Shown here: positions 22,130 to 32,603 of the stretch, piece by piece
How the letters are laid out: each line of letters starts with the position of its first letter
Position numbering within the stretch: position 1 is the stretch's first letter
Source of the DNA: Chromera velia
Lineage: Eukaryota; Sar; Chromeraceae
DNA: 43,262 bases
Direction: 5' to 3'
Assembly: GCA_018398765.1 (NCBI GenBank)
Contig: JAHBMJ010005732.1
Location: 7,501 to 50,762, forward strand
Translations under genes and position numbers: made by a program
The notes under the pieces: model-generated
What the model was told of the DNA's origin: nothing
Seen by the model: only the letters and a program-made list of their open reading frames with translations
Database searches by the model: none

Positions 22130-22734
22130 TCGCTTCGTGCCTCCTTTGATACTGCTTTTACTTCTTCTGCGGATGGGTGCAGTGTCCATCCACATTCTTT
22201 TTGTTCCTCTATCGCCACAAACTTTGTCTGTATATGTCGTGATCTAAAGAGGATTTTTACTAGCATCAGTCCCCGGGGGGAGGGCATGTGTTCTTTCGGT
22301 GGCCATCACTCTCATGCTTCTCACCCATGTCTCCTCGAGCCTTTCGCAGTCCAATCGTCCTCCTCTCCTTTTCTCTCCTATTCTCTCCTCTCTCTGTCTC
22401 CGTTCCAAGATTTCTTTAATTCAGTCGCCTGGCATGCAAGCCGATCAGTGTGCTGTGATATAAAAGAAAAAAGGTACGCTCGAAAAAAGGACTCGCAAAT
22501 CAAGCTGATAAGGGAGCTCATCCGTCTATCACCCAAACAGCCGGAGAAAGTCACTCTGCACATCGATCAAAACGTAACAAGAAAGAAACTCGTGCACTTA
22601 CCATCAAAGTCACCAGGCGCAAACCAGTCCACTTCTGCCTCCGCCCCCCCAGAGAGTGTCAGTGCGGCAGGGAGGAAATTCAAACGAACGCCGGAGCTCG
22701 CAGCTCGAGATCCAGACTCAATCACGTACGCCAT
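20157..22734 (-). CDS. GNAT-family N-acetyltransferase, four exons
   Basis: Exons 22734-22602, 21971-21940, 21454-21369 and 20616-20157 on the minus strand join in phase to 236 residues, start ATG (MAYVIESG), stop at 20157. The order matches a GNAT subfamily common in fungi and protists: an N-terminal ALEEGNSFPQEGP segment, IGAVYIKPNFPGRC, acetyl-CoA loop RRKGVGSAL, then YRAAFFNLVF and LWEKLGFKKIG. The acetyl-CoA pyrophosphate-binding loop R-R-x-G-x-G is intact. These enzymes transfer acetyl from acetyl-CoA to an amine; the substrate is unknown. One exon is only 32 nt. The intron between exons 2 and 3 holds a 250-bp tetranucleotide array. Family and exon phases are strong evidence; the first exon is the least certain. 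Confidence 0.85.
21467..21715. repeat. (TTCA/TTCG)n tetranucleotide array
   Basis: About 60 tetranucleotide units alternating between TTCA and TTCG blocks, inside the second intron of the GNAT gene. Open frames here (Ser-Phe-Ile-His) are artefacts. Confidence 0.95.
22090..22128. repeat. (CA)n microsatellite
   Basis: About 19 CA units in the first intron of the GNAT gene. Confidence 0.95.
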
Positions 22735-24028
22735 CTGTCGATCTATTGATTCGATTAATTCTGCCGTCTCCCCCTATTCCGATCTATCCACGAACCTGAG
22801 GGCTACACTGACGACGTTCACCATTCAAATTTCTACCGTCTCGAATTGGTGCGATGCCCCTTGCACTAAACGGCAAATCCTGACCCAATAGTGCACAGGC
22901 TGGCGGCCCCTTCGCAGGGTCGGGATCGATTCAGTCAGTGGAGACGCCTGGAGACGGCTGCCTGAAAGTCAACAGAGCCTGATAGGAGACTCCGGATGAA
23001 AATGGACAACGACCTGCGCGCCGTTATAGAGGCAAGCATTTCCCACTGCATGTGCGTTTCCTGTGATATCATACCTGCCGTCTTAGTACGCCTCGGTGCG
23101 TGGGTCGAAGGAATCAGCCTCCCAAACACTCCTGTGATCTTTCATGCGGCCATCAGACCCCCTCGATCCCATCCCCCCATGCATCCCGCGCGCGCGCCCC
23201 CCCCCCCCCNGGCCCCCGGCCGCCCCCAAAAATCGCCTCGATCGCCGTACGTCTCCGCGCGTCATTCCGCGTCTATATGCGTCTGTCTCGATCAACATTG
23301 CTTTCTATCTAGCCATCTTACGAACTCTTGCGAACACGTTTCAACGCATTTTCAAGTCAGACATAGCCCTCAGACTGTTCTTGCCTGGTTTAAAAATCCT
23401 GGATAGGGTCGGTGCACCCTTGCTTGAAGTGTATTGTGAAATACCCCGACGGAGACGGCAGAAAAATCGAGGTCGGCAGAAGTGGGAAGAAGTAGCTTCT
23501 GCGGGGGCGCGATCGGCTCCACGACGGTCAGCCCTTGTAGACCCGATGAATTGACTCCCTACAGCTGGAATGCATCGAAGAACACTGTCAGCAGAGAGGC
23601 ACAGCAGCAATTAAGGATGTCAAAGCTCGTGACTGCATGAGCGCGTATCTGCGCTTTTCTGCCCCACGTCCTCTCCCTTCCTGCAGGTCGTTTCCGGGTT
23701 CTCATAAAAAAGGATTTCGAAAAGCACCATACCCCAGCACAATAAGGTACATACATACGTGATCGACGGGCTCGCTTTGAATTTGGATGAAGAGAGTCGT
23801 GCCATGCAGTATTTTCCTCCTGCATGCCTCGTCAGCTAGACCCTTTTTCTCCACGTAGAGTGAATGAGTGTGTGCGCATGCATGTGACTTTTCTGGTGGC
23901 CACTGTGAGTACACTGAGAAGCCCGGCATCCAGCGGTTTGTTTTTTTGGTGTCGCTGCGCCCCAAACGCGTGCTCAACTTGCCTTGTTCAGAACCCGCGC
24001 TCTGTATTGCCCTTTCCGTATCCCTCAG
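22735..24028. other. Divergent region upstream of GNAT and the ARM exon
   Basis: No exon could be supported. A plus-strand ATG at 22996 opens MKMDNDLRAVIEASISHC, which could be a first exon of the armadillo gene, but no splice partner was confirmed. One undetermined base lies at about 23210 at the end of a run of C, probably an assembly weak point. Confidence 0.35.
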
Positions 24029-24360
24029 CTTACAGCAATGGGGACGTCCCGCAGTTCCGATGGCGTGAAAGAGAACGCGGCAGGGGTGTTGGCGAAGCTT
24101 AGAGTGAACGATGAATCTGGCACGGCAATCGTAGACGCGGGGGCAATTCCGCCGTTAGTGGGCCTTCTGACGTCTGGAACGGACGTGGCGAAAGAAAACG
24201 CGGCAAGGGCGCTTGCGAAGCTGGCCGTGAACGACGAGAACTCCCGCGAGATCATTGCGCACGCAGTTGCAATTCCTCCTCTAGAGGCACTGCTGAACTC
24301 CGGTACTGACAGTGCCCAGGAGCATGCCAGACGCGTATTGGAACATCTGACAAAGCCAGA
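24029..24360 (+). CDS. Armadillo-repeat protein, one visible exon
   Basis: The exon probably starts after TCCCTCAG at 24028 and ends at GAG|GTGAGG (24360/24361). It encodes two full armadillo repeats and the start of a third: VKENAAGVLAKLRVNDES with AGAIPPLVGLLTSGT, then AKENAARALAKLAVNDENS with AIPPLEALLNSGT, then AQEHARRVLEHL. The repeats are about 42 residues each and closely alike, implying internal duplication. Armadillo repeats form a superhelix for protein binding; no more specific role can be read. The other exons were not found. Because the downstream phase is 0 it could in principle join the leucine-rich-repeat exons that follow, but I see no precedent and treat it as separate or as a fragment. 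Confidence 0.7.
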
Positions 24361-25458
24361 GGTGAGGGAGAAAGAAGACGCACGCGAGGTGTACAAATTG
24401 GCACGAACATCTGTCTGCACACGAAGGGACGAGAAAGGGAAAGAGACTGACTTTTTTTGTCTGAAGCGGAAAGTTTTCGGGGACTTATCCGCATGCATGC
24501 ATGTACAAAATCAAAGGTTTTGTGTCCCCCTTTTTCCCGCGTGTAGCATCGTTTCTGTCCGTTTTTGCTTCTCTTTGCCGTAGAAAGGGGAGCTGCCCAT
24601 TTTGGTTATAGTCAACAGAGGCCGTGATAAAATGGCGTCGACCTTTTTTCCAGGCAAAGACCAACACACGCAAGGCAGTCAACCCCTGTCCGCTTCTGAC
24701 GTGATTGACAGCCCTGAAGGTTTTCTTGTTCTGCTTCTTCAGACCGGCAATGTGCTTTTCGTCTCTTCTTAATGCCTCTCTGCAGGCGCTCCTTCTCGCA
24801 GGACACCTGTGAGCTTGCACTGCTACTTTTTCTGGAGAACGGCATAAAAACCAGGACCGTCTCTACGGTCAGTCACTTTTCCTTGGCAACTGACTTCCAG
24901 AATGATGCATGACAAGTGTCCATTTCATTCCCGTCGTTTTCCTCATAGCAGCATTCTGTTTTCTTCTCTCCGGTCCATAATTGTAGAAAACCATGCAGCT
25001 TTATCCAGACTGTTGAGGTCGCTCTTCGCTTCCCTCATATTCTCACTCAGGGGGGGGCATTGGGGTACATTCACTACCCCTCTTCCTATACACTATCTTT
25101 CCTGCAGGACATCTCGGAGCTCGCCCAAAGAAAAGACTGAGTCTCGTACAGCGTGGCATGGCTCATGCTTCACTACATGCAGAAGGTCCGCGAAAATTAT
25201 CTTTGGATTTGATCGAAAGAAATCTTGCAGGGCGTCCCAGACACTTTTTTCTTCTGCCTGTTTAACTCTTTTTCGTGCAGTCGTAGTGAGCACGCTGCAT
25301 AAATGTGTAGGTTGAGGCCGTGGTACAAGGCTCTCTGTTTTTTTGGATGCAGAGTACCGACTTGCAAGGTGTAAGAACGTACATGAATGGCGCTTTATCC
25401 TGTGTTTCAATGGTCGGCAGCTCTCTCTTTCTCTTCTCTGTCTGCAACAACATTTCAG
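24361..25458. other. Intron or intergenic DNA with one weak exon candidate
   Basis: 24793-24870 lies between a CTCTGCAG acceptor and a GTCAGT donor and can encode QDTCELALLLFLENGIK, ending in phase 0 as needed by the LRR exon at 25459. It may be an N-terminal exon of the LRR gene. Nothing else in the interval is supported. Confidence 0.3.
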
Positions 25459-28400
25459 AAGAAGATCCGGGCCCCGTTCAAGAGCCTGGACCTCACAAGT
25501 GAGTCCCTCTTGCCGCATGCGCCTGCATGACCCCCAACCACCCTCCTTACATAAAACCGCAAGCGTTGCTCCTCATCCGCAAAATGACTGATTTGCCCCT
25601 TTCCAAAACGGATTGCTCACAAACTAGCCGATCTTCTCGATCGTGTGCTGATTTGTCGACCTTGAGGGAATTCAGGCCAGAGAGCGACTTTGACTTTGTG
25701 AAAAAGAAGGCAGGTGGAAAGTGCTATCACAATCATGTGGGAAGAGGGGAGGGCTGTGGAAACCGAAACAACTGAGCTTCAAGAGGTCTCAGCACCTTTC
25801 CATACACATTTGCATGAAGAGCATGTACCCAAACCTTGTTGCTTGGCTGTCTTGCAGACGCACACCTCTCTCCGGGGAAGCTCCGCCTTCTCCTCGCGAC
25901 TCTACCGAAGTCGACGGAGGAACTCAAGTTGGGTCAGTTGTTGAGGCAACGCGATAACAGTCACCTAGGTGAATAAGATTATCTGCAAACTGGGTGCAAA
26001 AAAGATTTGTGTACTTCGCCTCCATGTACAACGTAGACCTCTTTGGTTCTGTGATGAATCCCTCCTTTGATGCATGTTCCCTCCTTCCCTAGCTCCTGTG
26101 CCCAACCCATGCAGCTCTGTTTTCCTTTTCTTTTAAACAGCTGTGCTCCTAAAGTTCTCCTGCTGAGGAGGTTCTTGACCCAATTATTCTTGATCTGCCA
26201 TCCTTTTGCTTGTCAGATTCAATTTTCAATTGTGTGTTCTGTCTCTGGCAGTCGCTTGCAATCTGACTTAATTGTTGCTTCACTTACGAAGCAATGGTCG
26301 CGGTCCCTCTCTGGTTTCCTTCACCGCGCCGATTGCTTTGATAACCCGGCTTTCCTTCCGTCAGCGTGCGTGCTTGGCCTCTGTTTGTACTGATTGTCTT
26401 TTGCATTCACTCAGGCCGGAGATCCTTCATCCGAGATGTTGTCAGCCAGTTTTTGGGCAGTCTCGGAGATTCGGGGCAAAATGGGACAGAGTCTTATGTT
26501 GCCTCATTGAGGAGTCTCTGGCTTCAGGGTCGGTTTGCTTTTTGGCTGCATGGTTCTGTGGGTGGCCATGTAGGTGGTCAGTTGGTCGACTGTTTACTCC
26601 TTGGCTGATTGCTTGGTTTGTAAAGTATTTTGCTGGCTGGATTCAATTTGTATGGTTGGTTGGTGGGTTGAAGGGAGTTTTGGTTGGATGGTTGTTGCAT
26701 TTTTTGGTTGGCTCTGATCGAATGACGGAACGAATGGAATTGATTGAGCAAGGAATACAGGGGGACTTCGTTCGGCAGTGACGACTTATTGTATCAGTAT
26801 ATACACATAGACTTGGAGAATGCGTTCCTTGGACTACATGACCCCACGTACGCTTGCTGGAGTTCGGAAAGCACCTTGGCTGCTCCTAGTACCTCTTCTG
26901 TTGCTGTATCATATGAGGGGTACACGCCTGCCCTCGTTTGAGGCGAAATTGAACCCGCTGTTCGGTCTCGTGGCGGAGAGGTCTGTTTGCATTGACGAAG
27001 GAAGCGGCAAACGCCTTCGATCTCATGAGCTGTCCTATCTCCCTACGCTAAGGCAAGAAATACCAGCTCCATTGTCGCTATACAAATCGATTGTCATACC
27101 GCAGCACCATGCACACACGCAAATGTACGTCGGCTGACCTGCCCAGACAAAACAGAAGAAGCCAACTAGACCTACTTAGCCTTCAGTCTTCAACCCTCCA
27201 GTTCTTACATGAACTTAGCAATTTCGTGGCCTCATTGCTTGCAGAGTGCCTCGATGACGAGAAGGTTTTGCAACTCTTCCCGTTGCTTCCGCTCGGTCTC
27301 GAGGAACTGAATCTTGGGTGTCAGTAGCGGACAACTTTCTTCTTTTCTCTTGGAAACAGGAAATTGAGGGCCTGTGCTTCTCTCTGTGCTTGCGACTATA
27401 GACGAGGATGGATGGGGAGTGCACGTGGAAGAGGAAGTGTGTAGGTGCATGCATGCACGTAGTGGGGAGGCAGACTGAAATTGAACGCTCCGTTTTTCCG
27501 ACGGCCGGATCCAGAGATCGACTCGACACGACACCTCAGCGTTCACGTTTCTTCTTCTCGTTCTGTCACACACTGTCTGCGTGTCAGCCTCGATCTGAAG
27601 GTCCACTTGGGTGAATGGAACATGCAGCTAGGGGAAGCCTTTGCCTGCGTGCGTTCTTGTGTATGCAAGTCGACGTCAGAATATGTCTGGTTTCATCCAT
27701 GGATGAGTCGGTGTGCAGGGAACTACAGGATGGGCCGAGCCGGGTGGGAGGCTCTGGGGGAACGCCTGAAGAGCCTCGAGGGGCTAAAGAGGCTGGACCT
27801 GAGTGGTCAATTCTGTCTATGCGTTTGCGAATATATTGTTTTGGGTGGTTGGTCTGCATGCGCGTGTCCTTGGGGGGATCTGGCAGTGCATGATGATCGA
27901 GGGGTGCAAGAGAGAAGCGAATGTGATTTCAGGATCATGGGAAGTCTGGTCGTCGGGCCGCTGGCTGTGCAGTTAGGTTTCTGAATCTTCGGTTTGTTTT
28001 GTCCGTGAGGAGGGAACAGCTAGGGGCTCAGCGGAGGGCGCATGGGGCCAAATATGGTCCTTCACTTGTTTTCGTTCTGCTCTGCATTCGGTTGAGTGAG
28101 TGAGAGGGCAAGTCTTGCAAGGCTTCCATCACGGCTTGAAGCTTTCTGCCTGCAGGGTGCATGCTCAATGACGGGAAGGTTTTGCAGTTGTTCCCATCGC
28201 TTCCACGCGGCCTCGAGGAACTGAATCTTCGGGGTCAGTAGTGGACATCGTTCTTTGTACTGTTGGAAATTGGAAATTGTCGCGGGCTTGAGCTTCTCTC
28301 TGTGCTTGCGACTAGATAAGAATGGATGGGGATGGGGAGTGCACGTAGAGGAGGAGGTGTGTGGGTGCATGCAGACTGAAATTGAACGCTCCGTGATTCC

Positions 28401-30244
28401 GACGTCCAGAGATCGACTCGACACCTCAGCGTTGACGTTTCTTCTTCTCCTTCTGTCACACTGTCTGCGTGTCAGCCTCGATCTGAAGGTCCACTTGGGT
28501 GAATGGAACTGCTAGAGGAAGCCTTTGCCTGCGTATGTTCTTGTTTATGCAAGTCGGTGTACGTCAGATTATGTCTGGTTTCATTTGTGGATGAGTCGGT
28601 GTGCAGACAACGAAGCAATCAGTCTTGCCGGGTGGGAGGCTCTGGGGGCGCGTGTGAAAAGCCTCGAGAAGCTGAAGAAACTGGTCCTGACTCGTCAGTT
28701 GTGTCTCCGCGTTTGCGAATATTCCCGACTCGCTGTGTGTAGTTTTTCTACATGCGTGTCCTTGGGGGGATCTGGTAGTGCATGATCGAGGGGTGCAAAA
28801 GAGGAGGGAATGTGAGTTCAAGATGATGGGAAGTCCGGTTAATTGTCGGCACGTCGCTGGCTGTGCAGTTAAGTTTTTGAATCTTCGGTTTGTTTTGTGC
28901 GCGAGGAGGGAAGCGGGGCTCAGCGGGGGGTACGTGCATGGGGCAAAACAGGGTCATTGAGGTATTTTCCTTTTGCACAGCGTTCTCTTGAGTGAGTGAG
29001 AGGGCAGGCAAATCTTGCAAGGCTTCCATCACGACCATGAAGCTTTCTGCCTGCAGACGGCGGCCTCGATGAGGAGAAGGCTTTGCAGCTGTTTCCATCG
29101 CTTCCGCTCGGCCTCGAGCAACTGAATCTTCAGTGTCAGTAGCGGACAGCGTTCTTTGTACTCTTGGAAATTGGAATTTGTCGCGGGCTTGAGCTTCTCT
29201 CTGTGCTTGCGACTATAGATAAGAATGGATGGGGATGGGGAGTGCACGTAGAAGAGGAGGTGACACTGTGTAGGTTCACGCATGCACGCCATGCGGAGGA
29301 AGACTGAAATTGCACGCCCCGTTTTTCCGGCGGATCCAGAAATCGACTCGACAGCTCAGCGTTGACGTTTCTGCTTCTCTTTCTGTCACACTGTCTGCGT
29401 GTCAGCCTCGATCTGAAGGTCCACTTGGGTGAATGGAACTGCTAGAGGAAGCCTTTGCCTGCCTGCGTGCGTTCTTGCTAGCGTTCTTGTGTATGCAAGT
29501 CGGCGTACGTCAGAATATGTCTGGTTTCATTTGTGGATGAGTCGGTGTGCAGGCAACGGCGCGATCAGCCTTGCCGGGTGGGAGGCTCTGGGGACGCGTC
29601 TGAAGAGCCTCGAGAAGCTGAAGAGGCTGGTCGTGACTCGTCAGTTGTGTCTCCGCGTTTGCGAATATTCCCGACTCGCTTTGTGTAGTTGTTCTACATT
29701 CGTGTCCTTGGGGGGATCTGGTAGTGCATGATCGAGGGGTGCAAGGCAGAAGTGGTTGTGAGATGACTCTTTCGTTTTTTGAATAGCGGCAAGGCAAGGT
29801 GCTAGGCCGGGGCACATGAGATGGTGCACCTTCATGCGTGCATCCCTTCGTACACTCATGCAGCTACTGTCGCGAGTGCTTTGAAGCGCGATAAGGGGGG
29901 GGGTTGGGATTTTGTTTACTCAGGCAGAAGCGTGTCGCGTGTTGCATGATAAGCTGGTGAAAGCTGCTTCGCTTTCGTACGTATGCTCCCCTTCCCTCCT
30001 GTCCCTTCCATCGGGAAATGACAACATGCGAGTCTGTGGGTGCGAGTGCGAGTTTCCGAGGGTTTCACGATTCCTCAGCTCTACGTACGTCAAGACGACT
30101 GACGTGCACATAGCTTGATTTCATTTGTTTCTTTGCGATGGAAACTTTCATCTGGTCTTTTTGCCTGCAGATTGCGGGTTGGGTAACCAGGAGGTCACGC
30201 CGTTCTTCTCATCGCTGCCTATTGGCCTCATCAGGTTTTACTAG
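25459..30244 (+). CDS. RNI-like leucine-rich-repeat protein, ten or more single-repeat exons
   Basis: Exons: 25459-25498, 25858-25932, 26415-26528, 27245-27319, 27719-27805, 28156-28233, 28607-28693, 29057-29134, 29553-29639 and 30171-30244. All internal junctions are phase 1 and the joined frame is open, about 263 residues. Two exon types alternate. Type A (25-26 codons) reads like DEKVLQLFPSLPLGLEELNL. Type B (29 codons; 38 in the first) reads like AGWEALGARVKSLEKLKKL. Together they give the ribonuclease-inhibitor pattern L-x2-L-x-L-x2-N-x2-I-x3-G-x3-L. Such proteins bind other proteins; a specific role cannot be inferred. The 5' end is not defined. The last exon ends with TAG inside the repeat where a Leu would be expected, just before an AT-rich island, so the gene may be truncated. 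Confidence 0.8.
27245..30244 (+). repeat. Tandem duplication of a two-exon LRR module (about 0.9 kb)
   Basis: Type A exons start at 27245, 28156, 29057 and 30171; type B exons at 27719, 28607 and 29553. The introns are copied too: GTCAGTAGCGGACA after A exons, GGACTTGAGCTTCTCTCTGTGC-like text, GTGTCAGCCTCGATCTGAAG, and the acceptor GAGTCGGTGTGCAG before each B exon. The two later B exons differ at 11 of 87 positions by manual count, so the copies are fairly recent. The last unit is longer and diverged. Confidence 0.9.
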
Positions 30245-31245
30245 GAGTTTCGCGCCTTGCTTTGATTTTCGGCATCCGTTGGCGCTGTAACGTACTTTCT
30301 TGGCCTGGGCCCAAGGTTCTTTGGACTATACGGATGAAAAGCTATTGGGCATTATAGGATTTAAGATATCTGAGTTTTACTACGTTTAGATGCTATTCTC
30401 TAGGCTATTCTATGTAAAAATGCAACTCCTACTATACAGAATTATTTACAAACAATTAATTTTAAACGTATCCCTTAAAATTAAACGTCTATCTTTTTTT
30501 GTTTAATTAAGTTAAATTTTGAACTTAAACTCTTGTCTTTAGGCTTTAGTCTAGTCGTTAGTCTTTAGCAAGGTTTTCAACTGGCACGGTTCAAAGCTAT
30601 AGATTGAAAATTTAATCAAAAATTGAAAGCTAGGTTAAAAGTTACGCAGGTGTTAAATTATTATATATTAGGACTTCAAGAGTCACGGTATCTGCAAGAA
30701 GCTACTATTAAGTACAATGTTATAACACTGTTGTTGAAGGCGTACAGCGTTGTTTCAGCATTAAAACGATGAAATTTAACAGTTATGAGCAGACTACAGT
30801 AGCACACATATCTTAATTTCTCAAATAAACATATGTTGCATAATTTTAATACTCATGCACATAACATCTCCTAGTCTAGCTCCATGCACGTTAGCTCCAA
30901 CAATTAACACTGGATGTACTTTTTAGGAGTTACCCTTAAACTCTAAGTCTAACAATTAGGAATGTTTAGCTTTAATACATAAAGATCTCTAGAAAGATCT
31001 GTCTGTTCAGTAAGTTAATTGCAATCATCAATCTAATAAAATTAAAAGATTCAAAACTATAACCTAGACTACTTAGAACTACATTATTACTACAACATGG
31101 TTCACAGTAGAAGAGAAATATAGCAAGCTTAGCACGGAACCAATCAATCACTCATGCAATCAAAATAATTATAAATTTACAATTATAATGTAACGTTTGT
31201 TCTCACTTAATTATTCCTTCACATTGTGCACAATGATTTGATGGC
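30245..31245. other. AT-rich island after the LRR gene
   Basis: From about 30340 to 31230 the sequence is strongly AT-rich, without open frames of note or recognisable transposon motifs. It starts within 100 bp of the premature-looking stop of the LRR gene. It may be an insertion of an unclassified element or organellar DNA; neither can be shown here. Confidence 0.45.
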
Positions 31246-32603
31246 CAAATAAATCACTAGATAAATCATTTTGTAAAGAACGGTATAAGTGTGTTCCGGT
31301 ACTATACTCACTAGTACCCAGTGACATAAAAGCCTCTGACATGGATGCTTTCCCATACGGCCCTTTAAAGGGCCCCTTTTGTTATAAGCTCTGTGTCTCT
31401 TATGTGCTTCTTTGTATGCAAAGCGGGTGTGATCATACTTGTTTTCTCGGAGAAAATTCCTCCTGCATCTCTCCGAACCTCTCTTTTTTCTCGGAAGATT
31501 CCCTTCATCTCTTAGTGCCTTTCTTTCTCTCATTCCCCCCTCTGTATGCGCGTGCGTGTGCGTGTGCGTGTGCGTGCATGTGTGTGTGTGTGTGTGTGTG
31601 TGTCTATGTGTGTATCTGTCTCTAGACCTGTCTGTTTCCGTCCGCCTGAACGAATCCACTCCGTGCGTTCTCCTTTCCTTCTCTTCTCTTCTCTGCTCAT
31701 GTACGCGTACACAGCCATACAGGCCTCCTTTCCCTCCCTCTTCCTTTTCTTTCATTCCTTCTTCCATCTTTGCACGCCCATGCATGCACCGACCGATCCG
31801 ATCAGAGCTGCATGCTGACTTATGAAAGGCATGGTGCTGCACTGCAATTTCGGAACTACTGCAACGAACGTCTTTCTCGTTCGCATGCATGTCAGCTCAC
31901 ACGTCTGCACGTCTGCACACATGTGTTAGGAGAATGAAAACCCCCAATCAAACCATTAATTCCAAAATCGTATTTCTGCCTGTCCGTCTACCTGTCTGTC
32001 TGTCTGTCTGTCTCTGGAGCCAAAATTTGTGGACGAAGCACACCACACTGCTGGCCTGCATGAAATGATGCAAATGTGCAAAACGAACCACCCCCGCCTC
32101 ATCAAAGGCAGAAGAAAAAGCAGGCCCGCAACCAACCGACCAACCGACAAAAATGTGCACGGAGAGGAAAGTTAGTTGTCTTCAATCAATTGTCGTCACA
32201 TCAAAACACCCCCACTCCCGGCCCCCCCCAATCCAAAATCTTGACACTTTTCATTCTCCCTCACGTCTAGGTTGACTCGACAAACAAACAAAAAGAGAGC
32301 AGTCCCTTTCTTTAAAAGAAACAAACGAATCAGTCACAACGAAAACAAAAAAATCAAAATGGTGCCCGGCCGTCAAAAAGAATTAAAGCAGCCCAACCTC
32401 GTGATGGGTCCATGAAGTGGACAGAAGACTGGACTGGCAGACCGTCCGGTCCGCTCCCCAAGAAAAGTGATGCGATGCGATGATGTCCCCTCGGGTCGTC
32501 ATACACGAAGGAAGGAAGGAAGGAAACGAGAGTGGATGGATGGATGGATGGATGAGAGAAGAAGACAAAACCTCCGACTCACTCACTCATTCAAAATTCA
32601 AAG
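31246..32603. repeat. Non-coding DNA with (GT)n, (GTCT)n and (GGAT)n microsatellites
   Basis: (GT)n about 31548-31610, (GTCT)n about 31990-32013 and (GGAT)n about 32533-32552. No supported gene. The right end is the 3' flank of the exchanger gene. Confidence 0.7.

Noticed and set aside
22037-22891. 284-residue plus-strand frame
   Set aside because: It begins in a CA microsatellite and overlaps on the opposite strand the GNAT exon 22602-22734, whose phase and family match are better.
29399-29432. LDLKVHL segment as a constitutive LRR exon
   Set aside because: Inclusion after the main A-exon donor gives a stop and breaks the repeat spacing, whereas direct A-to-B joining gives a perfect RNI-like pattern. 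Kept only as an alternative-splicing finding.
30340-31230. Organellar insertion (mitochondrial or plastid DNA)
   Set aside because: AT-rich composition alone is not evidence; no organelle gene, rRNA or tRNA motif could be recognised.
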